NCBI RefSeq assembly: GCF_014779655.1
Contig: NZ_JACXYX010000008.1
Coordinates: forward strand, 62,001 to 126,000
Length of the DNA stretch: 64,000 nucleotides
Reading direction: 5' to 3'
Source: Nocardioides ganghwensis
Lineage (GTDB): Bacteria; Actinomycetota; Actinomycetes; Propionibacteriales; Nocardioidaceae
Part shown: one piece after another, positions 29,783 to 38,163 of the stretch
Layout: every line of letters begins with the position of its first letter
How positions within the stretch are numbered: position 1 is the first letter of the stretch
Notes under the pieces: model-generated
Seen by the model: the letters and a program-made list of their open reading frames with translations, nothing else
Told to the model about the DNA's origin: nothing
Databases searched by the model: none
Position numbers and translations under genes: made by a program

Positions 29783-30265
29783 ATGACGACCCACGACGAC
29801 CAGCTCGGCACCGTCGCCGAGATCATGAAGGACACCGACATCGCGGTCCTCACCTACGTCTCGTTGCAGGGAGCGCTGGTCTCGACGCCGATGGGCACGC
29901 AGGACTTCGACGAGCCGGGGACGACGTGGTTCATCACCGAGCGCGACACCGACAAGGTCCGGTCGATCGAGGCCGACCCCCGCGTCAACGTCGCCTACTC
30001 CAGCAAGGCCGGATGGGTGTCGTTGTCGGGCACGGCCCGGGTGAGCCACGACCGCCGCAAGCTCGAGGAGCTGTGGGACGCCTCGGCGGGGGCGTTCATG
30101 TCCGGCGGGCCCGACGACCCGTCCAACGTGCTGCTCGAGGTCGACGGTGCGACCGCGGAGTACTGGGAGTCCCCGGGCAAGGTCAAGGCGGCCATCCAGC
30201 TCGCCAAGGGCCTGGTCGGCGACGACCAGCCCGACCTGGGCGACAACGACACCGTCATCCTCTGA
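29783..30265 (+). CDS. Pyridoxamine 5'-phosphate oxidase-like (general stress protein 26 type)
   Basis: 160 aa. It has the FMN-binding split-barrel fold: IMKDTDIAVLTYVSLQGALVS, TTWFITERDTDKVRSI, VNVAYSSKAGWVSLSGTA. The sequence is close to the GSP26 group rather than true PdxH. These proteins bind FMN or F420 and are often stress-induced. It is divergent from the UvrA-like gene (120 bases) and followed closely by the SRPBCC gene. Confidence 0.87.
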   Translation: MTTHDDQLGTVAEIMKDTDIAVLTYVSLQGALVSTPMGTQDFDEPGTTWFITERDTDKVRSIEADPRVNVAYSSKAGWVSLSGTARVSHDRRKLEELWDASAGAFMSGGPDDPSNVLLEVDGATAEYWESPGKVKAAIQLAKGLVGDDQPDLGDNDTVIL

Positions 30266-30289
30266 CCAGCCGGCAGCAGGAGGCCTGAG

Positions 30290-31090
30290 GTGCTCGTCGA
30301 GGCGTACGGTCCGGCCCACCCCGACGAGGTGTGGCGCCGGTTCACCGACCCCGCCGAGTGGCCGGTCTGGGCCCCGCAGATCCGCGCCGTCCAGACCGAC
30401 GCGACGGTGCTGGCCGTGGGGGCGACCGGGCGCGTCCACGGACCTGCGGGCGTGGCGGTGGACTTCCGCATCACGGACCTCGACGCCGGCCTGCGCTCGT
30501 GGACGTGGGAGGTCGGCCGCGGCCCGGCCACGGTGGGGATGGACCACCACGTGCTCCCCGCTCCGGGCGGCGGGACCCGGGTGCTGCTGCGCGTCCACCC
30601 TCCGGCAGCGACCCTGGTGCAGCCCTATCGCGTGCCGGCGGGGATCGCGCTGCGGCGCCTGGTGAGCACGCCGGGCGGTGCCGGCGGGACCCCCGAGGCG
30701 GTGCAGTCGTTCGACTTCGCGTTCGCCCCGGCGTACGCCCTCGCGGCCCGCCCGTTCGGGATCCGGCCCGGCACCACGACCGTCGAGGTCGGTCCGCGCT
30801 GGCTGTACGTCCGCTACGGCCCGTGGCGCCTGGCGACCCCGCGCGACAACATCGCCTCGGCGGAGGTCACCGGCGGGTTCTCGTTCGTGAAGACCGCCGG
30901 GCCGCCGCACCTGTCCTTCAGCGACCGCGGCATCTCGATGACCACCAACGGGGACGCCGCACTGTGCCTCACCTTCCATGAGCCGGTCCCCGCCATCGAC
31001 CCCACTGCCACGATCACCCACCCCGGCGCGACGCTGGCCGTGGCCGAACCGGAGCGGCTGGCCGAGGCGCTGGGCTTCGCTGCGTCCTAG
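30290..31090 (+). CDS. SRPBCC-domain protein with an added C-terminal domain
   Basis: 266 aa from GTG 30290, with AGGAGG 6-7 bases upstream. Residues about 1-130 look like an SRPBCC (polyketide cyclase/START-like) fold: PDEVWRRFTDPAEWPVWAPQI, HGPAGVAVDFRITDLD, SWTWEVGRGP. Residues about 155-266 are a separate beta-rich unit (EVGPRWLYVRYGPWRLATP, GPPHLSFSDRGISMTT) resembling a PH-like module. Ligand and function are unknown. It is in a unit with the neighbouring PNPOx-like and maltokinase-cap-like genes. Confidence 0.65.
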   Translation: MLVEAYGPAHPDEVWRRFTDPAEWPVWAPQIRAVQTDATVLAVGATGRVHGPAGVAVDFRITDLDAGLRSWTWEVGRGPATVGMDHHVLPAPGGGTRVLLRVHPPAATLVQPYRVPAGIALRRLVSTPGGAGGTPEAVQSFDFAFAPAYALAARPFGIRPGTTTVEVGPRWLYVRYGPWRLATPRDNIASAEVTGGFSFVKTAGPPHLSFSDRGISMTTNGDAALCLTFHEPVPAIDPTATITHPGATLAVAEPERLAEALGFAAS

Positions 31091-31099
31091 GCTCGCGGC

Positions 31100-31738
31100 A
31101 TGGGAATCGTCCACCGCGCCACGCTCACCCCGTCCAAGCAGGAGATCGTCGAGGGGTGGCTGCCGAGCCGCGCGTGGGCCGTCGGTCGGACGATCGCCGA
31201 GAAGGTCGCGGAGTACCGCTACGACGATCCCGACGGCGAGGTCGGCGTCGAGACCATCCTCTGGCGTGCCGACGACGGCACCCTGTTCCAGACGCCGCTG
31301 ACCTACCGGGCGGAGCCCCTGGCGGGTGCGGACGAGCACCTCATCACCACCACCGACCACTCCGTGCTCGGTGAGCGCTGGGTCTACGACGGCTGCGGTG
31401 ACCCCGTCTGGGCCTCGACCTTGGCCGCGGCGATCGTCGCCGGCGCGCGTCAGTCGCAGATGTTCCTCGTCGGCGACGACGGGGAACGCATCGACGTCCC
31501 CGCCCGGATGCAGGTCCGCGGGAGCGGCAGCGACGACGCGGCCCCCGTCGTCGCCGGCATCGACGCCGTGACCGACGAGGTCTCCGCCGACGGCGCGGTC
31601 ACCGTCGTGTCCGCCGGGCCCGTGGAGATCGCGGTCGCCCGGATCGTGGGGACGCCGCTGGGCGGTGGGCCGCGCCTGAGCGGGACGATCGGTGACTCGG
31701 TGGAGACCTTCGACCTCGCCGTGCTGCGGCGCGGGTGA
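31100..31738 (+). CDS. Maltokinase N-terminal cap-like domain protein
   Basis: 212 aa. The pattern MGIVHRATLTPSKQEIVEGWL, ETILWRADDGTLFQTPLTYR and ITTTDHSVLGERWVYDGCGDPV matches the small actinobacterial family that resembles the N-terminal cap of maltokinase (CG0192-like). No kinase domain is present, so it is not itself a kinase. Function is unknown. A perfect palindrome follows its stop directly. Confidence 0.75.
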   Translation: MGIVHRATLTPSKQEIVEGWLPSRAWAVGRTIAEKVAEYRYDDPDGEVGVETILWRADDGTLFQTPLTYRAEPLAGADEHLITTTDHSVLGERWVYDGCGDPVWASTLAAAIVAGARQSQMFLVGDDGERIDVPARMQVRGSGSDDAAPVVAGIDAVTDEVSADGAVTVVSAGPVEIAVARIVGTPLGGGPRLSGTIGDSVETFDLAVLRRG

Positions 31739-31739
31739 G

Positions 31740-31766
31740 CGTACGGCCTGTCAGACAGGCCGTACG
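31740..31766. terminator. 27-base perfect palindrome, likely terminator
   Basis: CGTACGGCCTGTC, A, GACAGGCCGTACG: 13-base arms around one base, beginning 2 bases after the stop of the maltokinase-cap-like gene and 121 bases before the convergent glycosylase gene's stop. Position fits a bidirectional factor-independent terminator, although no T-tract follows. A GC-rich dyad (GGCCGGCCGCGGCC) continues it. The rest of 31767-31887 shows no credible gene. Confidence 0.6.
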
Positions 31767-31887
31767 GCCGGCCGCGGCCGGGTCAGCGGCACCTGGTCCA
31801 GGCGCACCACGAACGTCACGGCAGGTGGTCGCCCGGGCAGCCGCCCACCATGACGTACCAGCCCAGCGTCACGACGCCGGCCGCCGG

Positions 31888-33000
31888 TCAGGGGCGTACG
31901 ACCTCGAGCCCCAGCCACTCCCCCAGCGCGTCGAGCTCAGCGTGCACCCGACGGCGGCGTGCGGCCGACCAGTCGCCGTCCTCGTGGACCGCGTCGACGA
32001 CGAGCACCCCGCCCTCGCGGTCCGCGGTGGCGTCGACCTTGCCGACGAGCTCGTCGCCGTCGAGCACGGGCATCGCCCAGTAGCCCCACCTGCGCGTCGC
32101 CGCGGGCTTGTACATCTCCAGCTGGTAGTCGAAGCCGAAGACGTCCTCCATCCGCTTGCGGTCGAAGACGAGCCGGTCCAGGGGCGACAGGACCGCCGTA
32201 CGGCCCGCGAAGTCCGTCAGGTCGGCGAGCCGGTCGGGGTCCACCCGCCACAGCCCCCGTACGCCGTCGATGCGCGCCGGCTCACCCGTGTCACGCACGT
32301 CGTACGGCTCGTCCCAGGCCTCCAGCGCGCGTGGTCGGGCGATGCCGAGGGCCCGCAGCCGGCGCCCGGCCAGGATGCGGTGCGCCTCCTCGGCCGGGAC
32401 GGCGGGGTCCCCCGGGTGGACACGCTCGGCGAGGTCCCAGCGCCGCTCACGGCCCTCCCGGGAGGCGACCGCCACCTCGCCGCGCGACTCCAGGCACTCG
32501 AGGAGCTTCATGACGTTCTTGTCGTTGGTCCACCCGGTCGAGCGCCACGGCACCTCGCAGCTGTCCGGCAGGTCGCGCGCGGCGGTCGGCCCCTCCGACC
32601 GCAGCAGCGCGAGGATCTCGCGCCGGCAGCCGTCGTTGACGGCGACCCAGTCGCGCACGTCCTCCTGCCACTCCTTCAGCGGCGGCTCGCCCGGCCACGC
32701 GTCCATGTCCGCTCGGAACAGCGCGACGTCCTCGCTGGGCCGCAGCATCGCCTTGAGCTCGACGAGGGCACCGTCGCCGACGAGCTCCTCGAGGTCCTCG
32801 GGCTCGTACGCGCTCCCGAGCCGGGACCACAGGGCGAGGTCGGCGTGCTGGGCGACCACCCGGGTCAGGTCGACCTGGAGGAACCCGAGGTGCCGGACGG
32901 TGTCCAGCACGTCGTCGGGGCGGTCGGCGGTGAGCAGCTGCGCGCCTACGGCGATGCGCCTGGCCTGTTGCGGCGTGAGGTCGTGCGCGGGGGCGGCCAT
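31888..33000 (-). CDS. Winged-helix DNA glycosylase-like protein (YcaQ/AlkX-AlkZ superfamily)
   Basis: 370 aa. It belongs to the HTH_42 (winged helix DNA-binding) superfamily that includes E. coli YcaQ and Streptomyces AlkZ, which unhook DNA interstrand crosslinks. The catalytic motif region is LGFLQVDLTRV, with Q42-V-D44; a Gln-x-Asp motif is typical of YcaQ/AlkX and Gln-x-Gln of AlkZ. Other family text is GYWAMPVLDGDELVGKVD and SPLDRLVFDRKRMEDVFGFDY. Likely role: base excision of bulky or crosslinked alkyl adducts. The start MAAPAHDLTPQQARRIAVGAQ fits the family. Confidence 0.85.
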   Translation of the reverse strand: MAAPAHDLTPQQARRIAVGAQLLTADRPDDVLDTVRHLGFLQVDLTRVVAQHADLALWSRLGSAYEPEDLEELVGDGALVELKAMLRPSEDVALFRADMDAWPGEPPLKEWQEDVRDWVAVNDGCRREILALLRSEGPTAARDLPDSCEVPWRSTGWTNDKNVMKLLECLESRGEVAVASREGRERRWDLAERVHPGDPAVPAEEAHRILAGRRLRALGIARPRALEAWDEPYDVRDTGEPARIDGVRGLWRVDPDRLADLTDFAGRTAVLSPLDRLVFDRKRMEDVFGFDYQLEMYKPAATRRWGYWAMPVLDGDELVGKVDATADREGGVLVVDAVHEDGDWSAARRRRVHAELDALGEWLGLEVVRP

Positions 33001-33199
33001 GGCGGTGATCCTAGGACGGCTCCAGCGGGGTCGGACGGGTCACGCGCGGATGGCCCGAACGGGTCATTCCTGCCCCAGATCGGGCATACCGGGCGGGTTG
33101 TGCGCCGGAGCGGCGTCATCCGGTGCGACCCTCGACGTCAAGGAAGCAACGGGTCGGCAACCGCCGACCGACCGCTCGAGGCAGGAAGGAGGACGCCCC

Positions 33200-33346
33200 A
33201 TGTGGGACACCGTCGAGACCAGCTCGGTCCACCTCTCGCACGACCTGCCGTGCACCGGCTGCGGCCACGCGCTGCACACCTACCTGCCGTGCTCGGACAC
33301 CTGCGACTGCGCGCGCGGCCGCGACCGCCTGCTCAGCGCTGTCTGA
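33200..33346 (+). CDS. Small cysteine-rich protein
   Basis: 48 aa. AGGAAGGAGGA lies upstream of ATG 33200, a strong ribosome binding site. The protein has six cysteines (C18, C21, C31, C35, C37 visible in PCTGCGH and PCSDTCDCARG) plus several histidines, suggesting a metal-binding mini-protein. Its last 14 bases overlap the 3' end of the convergent PhoD-like gene. No named family is recognised, but the ribosome binding site and Cys pattern make it credible. Confidence 0.7.
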   Translation: MWDTVETSSVHLSHDLPCTGCGHALHTYLPCSDTCDCARGRDRLLSAV

Positions 33347-35150
33347 CCCGGTCCTTGACCTTGTCGCGGTAGCGCCGGCGCAGCCCGCGGGCCAGGCGCT
33401 CGTGCACCTTGTCGTGCGCGGGAGGGCGGCCCTGCTCGTCGAGCTCGTAGCTCGCGACCTTGGCGAGCCGGGGGCGCTCGTGGTCGTCGATGACCTCGCC
33501 CGTCGCCCACCACATCTTCAGGCTCGGGCCGTTGAGCCGGAGGAACGCCAGGTTGTTGTCGAACCACGGCCCCTCGGCGTACGTCCAGGTGAGCGGCGCG
33601 TCCGGCACGCGGGTCGACCTCGACGCCAGCCGCCCGACGGGACCGGCGACGCCGTAGGACAGCACCGCCGTCGCGAAGCGCATGTTGCGCGAGAGCGGGT
33701 TGCGGATCGGTGAGCAGACGGCCTGCAGGATCGTCGACTGCAGGGGCGGTCGCCCGTGGGCCGGCCGTGCCTCGCTGACGTAGCTGTGGTGGACGTCGCC
33801 CGACAGGAAGGTCACCGTCGAGGGAGCCCTCCCCCGCTTGCCCGCGGCGACCTCCATGGCCTGGCGCGCGACCTCCTGGAAGCTGTTCTGGAACGCGCCC
33901 CAGTGCTCGAGGTCGACCACCTGGCGCAGCTTCTCGCCGATCGCGCCACCGCGCTCGCCCCACGCGCCCTGGGCGAGCGCCTCGCTGAAGGCCTCCAGGT
34001 GGTGCAGCCCGCGGGCGAGCAGGAACGGCAGGGATGTGCCGATCAGCAGGTGGTCGACGTCGCCGCGCAGCTGCTCGTCGAGCCAGGCCGCCTCGTCCGG
34101 GTCGAGCATCGCCCGGTTGTCGGGGTCGAGCTGGCGGGCTGCCCGCGAGTCGACGACGACGAGCCGGGCCTGGGTGTCGAAGTCGCGGGTGTAGCTCCAG
34201 CGGTAGGTCTGCGGCTCCTGGTCGACGCGGGCTGCGAAGGCGTCGATGAGAGGACCGAGGTCGTGCTCGTCGTGCCCGCGGTGCGCGCGCACGGCGACGT
34301 AGACCTCGTCGCGCTCGCGCTCGGCCGGCGACATGTTGCCGAGGTGCTGGTAGACCCAGTAGGACGCGAGGCCGGCGACGATGCGTCCGTGCCACCACGA
34401 CGTGGCCTCCATCTCGCGACGCCAGTCGAGCGAGGTGTTCCAGTCGTCGCGGATGTCGTGGTCGTCGAAGATCATCGCGCTCGGCACCGTGGACAGGAGC
34501 CAGCGGTTGGCCGGGTCGGACCATGCCAGCCGGTAGAGGTGGGCGTACTCCTCGTAGTCCTGCAGCTCGGTCCAGGGCGGCTCGTCGATGTCGCGGCGCG
34601 ACTCGATGAACGCCTTCATCTCGTCGGTGGTCTCGTCGGCGTAGACCTGGTCGCCGAGGAAGAGCACCAGGTCCGGCAGCCGGTCGGGGGCGAGGTCCGG
34701 GTCGTCGGTGTCGGCGGGGTCGACCTGGTCGGCGGTGCGCAGCGCCCAGGCTCGCAGCGCGTCGACGCCGTGGGTGCGGTTGCCCTTCTCGTCGTGGGTG
34801 AACGACGTGCGGCAGGAGCCGAAGGCCATCCGCAGCGGTCGACCGGGCTCCAGCGTGGCGATCACGGGCGGCGGGAACGGTGAGCCGGCGGGCGGCCACA
34901 CCTGCTCGTCGTCGACCGACACCGTGTAGGGCTCGGTGGTGCCGGGCGCCAGGCCGTCGAGCTCGACCAGTGCGTAGTGGTGGCCGTGGACGGTGAACGT
35001 ACGGGCGCTGGCCGAGGTGTCGCCCCGGTTGACGGTCACGTCGGCCGGGTCCTCGGTCTCGACCCACACGGCGGCCGAGGTGTCGTCGACGTAGCGCAGC
35101 AGCGGGCCCAGGCGCAGCCGGTCCTCGGGTCCCCTCCCCCGGTCGCTCAT
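33333..35150 (-). CDS. PhoD-like alkaline phosphatase / phosphodiesterase
   Basis: 605 aa from ATG 35150, overlapping the alcohol dehydrogenase stop by ATGA. An N-terminal Ig-like domain (about 10-105) precedes the metallophosphoesterase domain, with LRMAFGSCRTSFTH, FLGDQVYADE, IFDDHDIRDDWN and LSGDVHHSYV as metal-binding motifs. No Tat or Sec signal is seen, so unlike secreted PhoD it may stay in the cytoplasm. It probably hydrolyses phosphodiesters or monoesters. The longer open frame upstream is the shadow of the dehydrogenase. Confidence 0.88.
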   Translation of the reverse strand: MSDRGRGPEDRLRLGPLLRYVDDTSAAVWVETEDPADVTVNRGDTSASARTFTVHGHHYALVELDGLAPGTTEPYTVSVDDEQVWPPAGSPFPPPVIATLEPGRPLRMAFGSCRTSFTHDEKGNRTHGVDALRAWALRTADQVDPADTDDPDLAPDRLPDLVLFLGDQVYADETTDEMKAFIESRRDIDEPPWTELQDYEEYAHLYRLAWSDPANRWLLSTVPSAMIFDDHDIRDDWNTSLDWRREMEATSWWHGRIVAGLASYWVYQHLGNMSPAERERDEVYVAVRAHRGHDEHDLGPLIDAFAARVDQEPQTYRWSYTRDFDTQARLVVVDSRAARQLDPDNRAMLDPDEAAWLDEQLRGDVDHLLIGTSLPFLLARGLHHLEAFSEALAQGAWGERGGAIGEKLRQVVDLEHWGAFQNSFQEVARQAMEVAAGKRGRAPSTVTFLSGDVHHSYVSEARPAHGRPPLQSTILQAVCSPIRNPLSRNMRFATAVLSYGVAGPVGRLASRSTRVPDAPLTWTYAEGPWFDNNLAFLRLNGPSLKMWWATGEVIDDHERPRLAKVASYELDEQGRPPAHDKVHERLARGLRRRYRDKVKDRVRQR

Positions 35151-36163
35151 GGCTGGAGGAGGACCTTGATCGCGCGGCGCTCGTCCATCGCCCGGTAGCC
35201 CTCGGCGGCCTGGGCCATCGGCAGCGTGAGGTCGAAGACCTTGCCGGGGTCGATCGTGCCGGACAGCACCCGCTCGAGCAGGTCGGGCAGGTAGCGGCGC
35301 ACCGGCGCCATGCCGCCTGCGAGCCCGACGTTCTTCTGGAACATCCGGCGCACCGGCAGCTCGACGCCGTGCGGCACGCCGACGAAGCCGACCGTCGACC
35401 CGGGCCGGGCGACGGTGAAAGCCGTCTTCATGGCCCCGTCGGTGCCGACGCACTCCAGCACGGCGTCCGCCCCGATGCCGTCGGTCAGGTCGGCGATGCG
35501 GGCCTCGCCCTCCTCGCCGCGCTCGGCGACGACGTCCGTCGCACCGAACGCGCGGGCGATCTCCTGGCGCGGCTGGTGGCGCGACATCGCGATCACCCGC
35601 TCGGCACCCATCTGGGAGGCGGCGAGCACTCCGCTGAGACCGACGGCTCCGTCGCCGACGACGACCACTGTGTGCCCGGGCCGGACCCCGGCTGCGACCG
35701 CCGCGTGCCATCCGGTGGCCATCACGTCGGTGAGGGCGAGCAGCGAGGGAATCAGCTGCTCGTCGGGCATCCCGTCCGTCGCCACCAGGCTGCCGTCGGC
35801 CTGCGTCACCCGGGCGTACTCCCCCTGCCCGCTCTGGGTGAACCCGAGGTCGACGCACGCCGACTGCACCCCGGCCCGGCAGTGCGCGCAGGTGTTGTCG
35901 CAGTGGCAGAACGGCACGATGACGAAGTCGCCCACCTTGGTCGTGCTCACCTCCGAGCCGACCTCCTCGACGACGCCGACGCACTCGTGGCCGATCGTCG
36001 CGCCGGCGGTGACGTCGTTCTCGCCGCGGTAGGGCCAGAGGTCGGACCCGCAGATGCACCCGGCGACGACCTTCACGATCGCGTCGGTGGGCTCCTCGAT
36101 GCGGGGATCCGGCACGTCCTCGAAGCGGATGTCGCCGGGGGCGTGGATGGTGGTTGCGCGCAT
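35147..36163 (-). CDS. Zinc-dependent alcohol dehydrogenase (MDR family)
   Basis: 338 aa. The catalytic zinc ligands are in VAGCICGSDLW and IGHECVG. A Cys/His cluster (CHCDNTCAHCRAGVQSAC) gives the structural zinc site. The NAD(P) fold is VVVVGDGAVGLSGVLAASQMGA. It resembles IMP dehydrogenase-like and threonine-dehydrogenase-like MDR proteins annotated as zinc-binding dehydrogenases. Substrate unknown. It is co-translated with the PhoD-like gene. Confidence 0.9.
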   Translation of the reverse strand: MRATTIHAPGDIRFEDVPDPRIEEPTDAIVKVVAGCICGSDLWPYRGENDVTAGATIGHECVGVVEEVGSEVSTTKVGDFVIVPFCHCDNTCAHCRAGVQSACVDLGFTQSGQGEYARVTQADGSLVATDGMPDEQLIPSLLALTDVMATGWHAAVAAGVRPGHTVVVVGDGAVGLSGVLAASQMGAERVIAMSRHQPRQEIARAFGATDVVAERGEEGEARIADLTDGIGADAVLECVGTDGAMKTAFTVARPGSTVGFVGVPHGVELPVRRMFQKNVGLAGGMAPVRRYLPDLLERVLSGTIDPGKVFDLTLPMAQAAEGYRAMDERRAIKVLLQP

Positions 36164-36235
36164 GACCGGATCCTGTCACGTACCCACGAATCCGGACGGG
36201 TGCGCGACACCCCTGGGAAGGAGCCGAGATGGCGT

Positions 36236-36253
36236 TATCTCATATCTGAGATA
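36236..36253. promoter_or_regulatory. Palindromic operator before the XRE-MurA fusion gene
   Basis: TATCTCA, TATC, TGAGATA: 7-base perfect arms around 4 bases, ending 11 bases before the ATG at 36265. It is AT-rich in GC-rich DNA and overlaps the likely -10 region. The downstream protein has an XRE helix-turn-helix, so autoregulation is the simplest reading. Confidence 0.65.
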
Positions 36254-36264
36254 CCGTTGTCGCC

Positions 36265-37788
36265 ATGGCTGACTACAAGGGTCGCATCGGCAACCTCATC
36301 CGCGACGCCCGCAAGCACCGCGGGCTCACCCAGCACCAGCTCGCCGAGCTGCTCGGCACGAGCCAGAGTGCGATCAACCGCATCGAGAAGGGTCACCAGA
36401 ACCTCTCCCTCGAGATGCTCGCCCGCATCGGCGCCGCGCTCGACTCCGAGATCGTCGCGCTGGGGGCCGGCCCCACCCACCTGCGGGTCGACGGCCCGAC
36501 CACCCTCTCCGGGTCCATCGACGTCAAGACGTCCAAGAACGCCGGTGTCGCGCTCCTGTGCGCGTCGCTGCTCAACAAGGGCCGTACGACGCTGCGCAAG
36601 GTCGCGCGCATCGAGGAGGTCAACCGCCTGCTCGAGGTGCTCAACTCCCTCGGCGTGGCCACCCGCTGGCTCAACGACGACAACGACCTCGAGATCGTGC
36701 CGCCCGCCGACCTCGACCTCGCCTCGATCGACGAGGCCGCCGCGCGTCGTACCCGCTCGGTCATCATGTTCCTGGGCCCGCTCCTCCACCGCTACGACGA
36801 GTTCGAGCTCCCCTACGCCGGCGGCTGCAACCTCGGCGAGCGCACCGTGGAGCCGCACATGTCGGCACTGCGTCCGTTCGGCCTCGACGTCAAGGCCACC
36901 GACGGCGCCTACCACGCGAGCGTCAACCGAGCCATCGAGCCGGAACGGCCCATCGTGCTCACCGAGCGGGGCGACACGGTCACCGAGAACGCGCTCATGG
37001 CCGCCGCCCTGCACCCGGGCACCACCGTGATCCGCAACGCCTCGTCCAACTACATGGTCCAGGACCTGTGCTTCTACCTCCGCAAGCTCGGTGTCGACGT
37101 GGAGGGCATCGGCACCACCACGCTCCGGGTGACCGGCCGCGCCTCCATCGACGTCGACGTCGACTACGCGCCCTCCGAGGACCCGATCGAGGCCATGTCG
37201 CTGCTCGCGGCCGCCATCGTCACCAGGTCCTCGATCGTCATCCGCCGGGCGCCGATCGAGTTCCTCGAGATCGAGCTCGCCACGCTCGAGGAGATGGGCT
37301 TCCGCTACGACCGCTCGGCGGAGTACGTCGCGCTCAACGGCGAGACGCGCCTGGTCGACATCACGACGCACCCCTCCGACCTGCGCGCCCCGCTCGACAA
37401 GATCCACCCGATGCCGTTCCCCGGCCTCAACATCGACAACCTGCCCTTCTTCGCGGTCATCGCGGCGGTGGCCGAGGGACAGACCCTGCTGCACGACTGG
37501 GTCTACGAGAACCGCGCGATCTACCTCACCGAGCTCAACAAGCTGGGCGCGCAGGTCAAGCTCCTCGACCCGCACCGGGTGCTGGTGGAGGGCCCGACCC
37601 ACTTCTCGGGCGCGGAGATCGTCTGCCCGCCCGCCCTGCGACCCGCGGTCGTGCTGCTCATCGCGATGCTCGCCTCCAAGGGCCGCAGCGTGCTGCGCTC
37701 GACCTACGTCATCCACCGGGGCTACGAGGACCTCGCCGAGCGGCTCAACGAGCTCGGCGCCAACATCGAGACCTTCCGGGACATCTAG
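36265..37788 (+). CDS. XRE helix-turn-helix fused to UDP-GlcNAc 1-carboxyvinyltransferase-like (MurA-like) domain
   Basis: 507 aa. Residues about 6-65 form an XRE DNA-binding domain (IRDARKHRGLTQHQLAELLG, SQSAINRIEKG). Residues about 70-507 match EPSP synthase/MurA enzymes. MurA active-site residues appear retained: K91-N92 (TSKNAG), C188 in AGGCNLGERTVEPH (fosfomycin-target Cys region, with the usual D in RPVD being E), the NID aspartate in FPGLNIDNLPF, and R in LRPAVVLL. So enolpyruvyl transfer is possible, and a regulator that senses UDP-GlcNAc or PEP is equally possible (inference). The family is widespread in actinobacteria as a second MurA-like protein. Confidence 0.85.
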   Translation: MADYKGRIGNLIRDARKHRGLTQHQLAELLGTSQSAINRIEKGHQNLSLEMLARIGAALDSEIVALGAGPTHLRVDGPTTLSGSIDVKTSKNAGVALLCASLLNKGRTTLRKVARIEEVNRLLEVLNSLGVATRWLNDDNDLEIVPPADLDLASIDEAAARRTRSVIMFLGPLLHRYDEFELPYAGGCNLGERTVEPHMSALRPFGLDVKATDGAYHASVNRAIEPERPIVLTERGDTVTENALMAAALHPGTTVIRNASSNYMVQDLCFYLRKLGVDVEGIGTTTLRVTGRASIDVDVDYAPSEDPIEAMSLLAAAIVTRSSIVIRRAPIEFLEIELATLEEMGFRYDRSAEYVALNGETRLVDITTHPSDLRAPLDKIHPMPFPGLNIDNLPFFAVIAAVAEGQTLLHDWVYENRAIYLTELNKLGAQVKLLDPHRVLVEGPTHFSGAEIVCPPALRPAVVLLIAMLASKGRSVLRSTYVIHRGYEDLAERLNELGANIETFRDI

Positions 37789-37867
37789 GCCGTCCGCCGT
37801 CCCGGTGGCGCGGTGTCACCCGACCTGGTCGAGCGACGTCGTCCGCTCGTTCCTCGCGGTCGACTGC

Positions 37868-38119
37868 TCAACCGAACAGCGTCTCCACCCACGCCCGCGA
37901 CACCTTGCCGACGTTGGGCGGGGCCGTCATGTCGGCGGTGATCCGCGGCAGCGGGGCCGTGTGCTGGCCGGCGTTGCGGTGCCAGTCGTTCTCCGCCTCG
38001 ATCAGCAGGCCCAGGTCGGCGCGCGCCAGGAACACTCCGTGCCCCTCGGGGCACTGGTTGACCGTCGCCTCGCCGAGGGTCTTCTCATCCATCTCGACGC
38101 CACATCGGGGACACGTCAT
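37868..38119 (-). CDS. Zinc-ribbon (TFIIB-type) small protein
   Basis: 83 aa from ATG 38119, with GGAGG 9 bases upstream; in-frame ATGs upstream are possible. The start MTCPRCGVEMDEKTLG and QCPEGHGVFLARADLGLLIE give two CPxC/CxxxH-like metal-binding pairs, as in the zf-TFIIB family. The C-terminal half (PPNVGKVSRAWVETLFG) is conserved in actinobacterial versions. Function unknown; possibly a regulator or adapter. It is divergent from the GDPD gene. Confidence 0.75.
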   Translation of the reverse strand: MTCPRCGVEMDEKTLGEATVNQCPEGHGVFLARADLGLLIEAENDWHRNAGQHTAPLPRITADMTAPPNVGKVSRAWVETLFG

Positions 38120-38163
38120 GCTCTCCATCCTCCGACGGTACCGCTGCACCCCATACTTCTCGC

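Noticed and set aside
29663..31360. N-terminal extension of the UvrA-like gene through three plus-strand genes
   Set aside because: The segment overlaps the PNPOx-like, SRPBCC and maltokinase-cap-like genes; MATST at 29662 with a good ribosome binding site is the start.
31767..31887. Two short minus-strand frames (about 18 and 22 codons) between the palindrome and the AlkX-like gene
   Set aside because: No ribosome binding site, no conserved pattern, and the frames overlap the terminator palindrome.
35151..36179. Extension of the PhoD-like frame across the alcohol dehydrogenase
   Set aside because: The dehydrogenase (35147-36163) has intact zinc and nucleotide motifs in another frame; the extension is its shadow.
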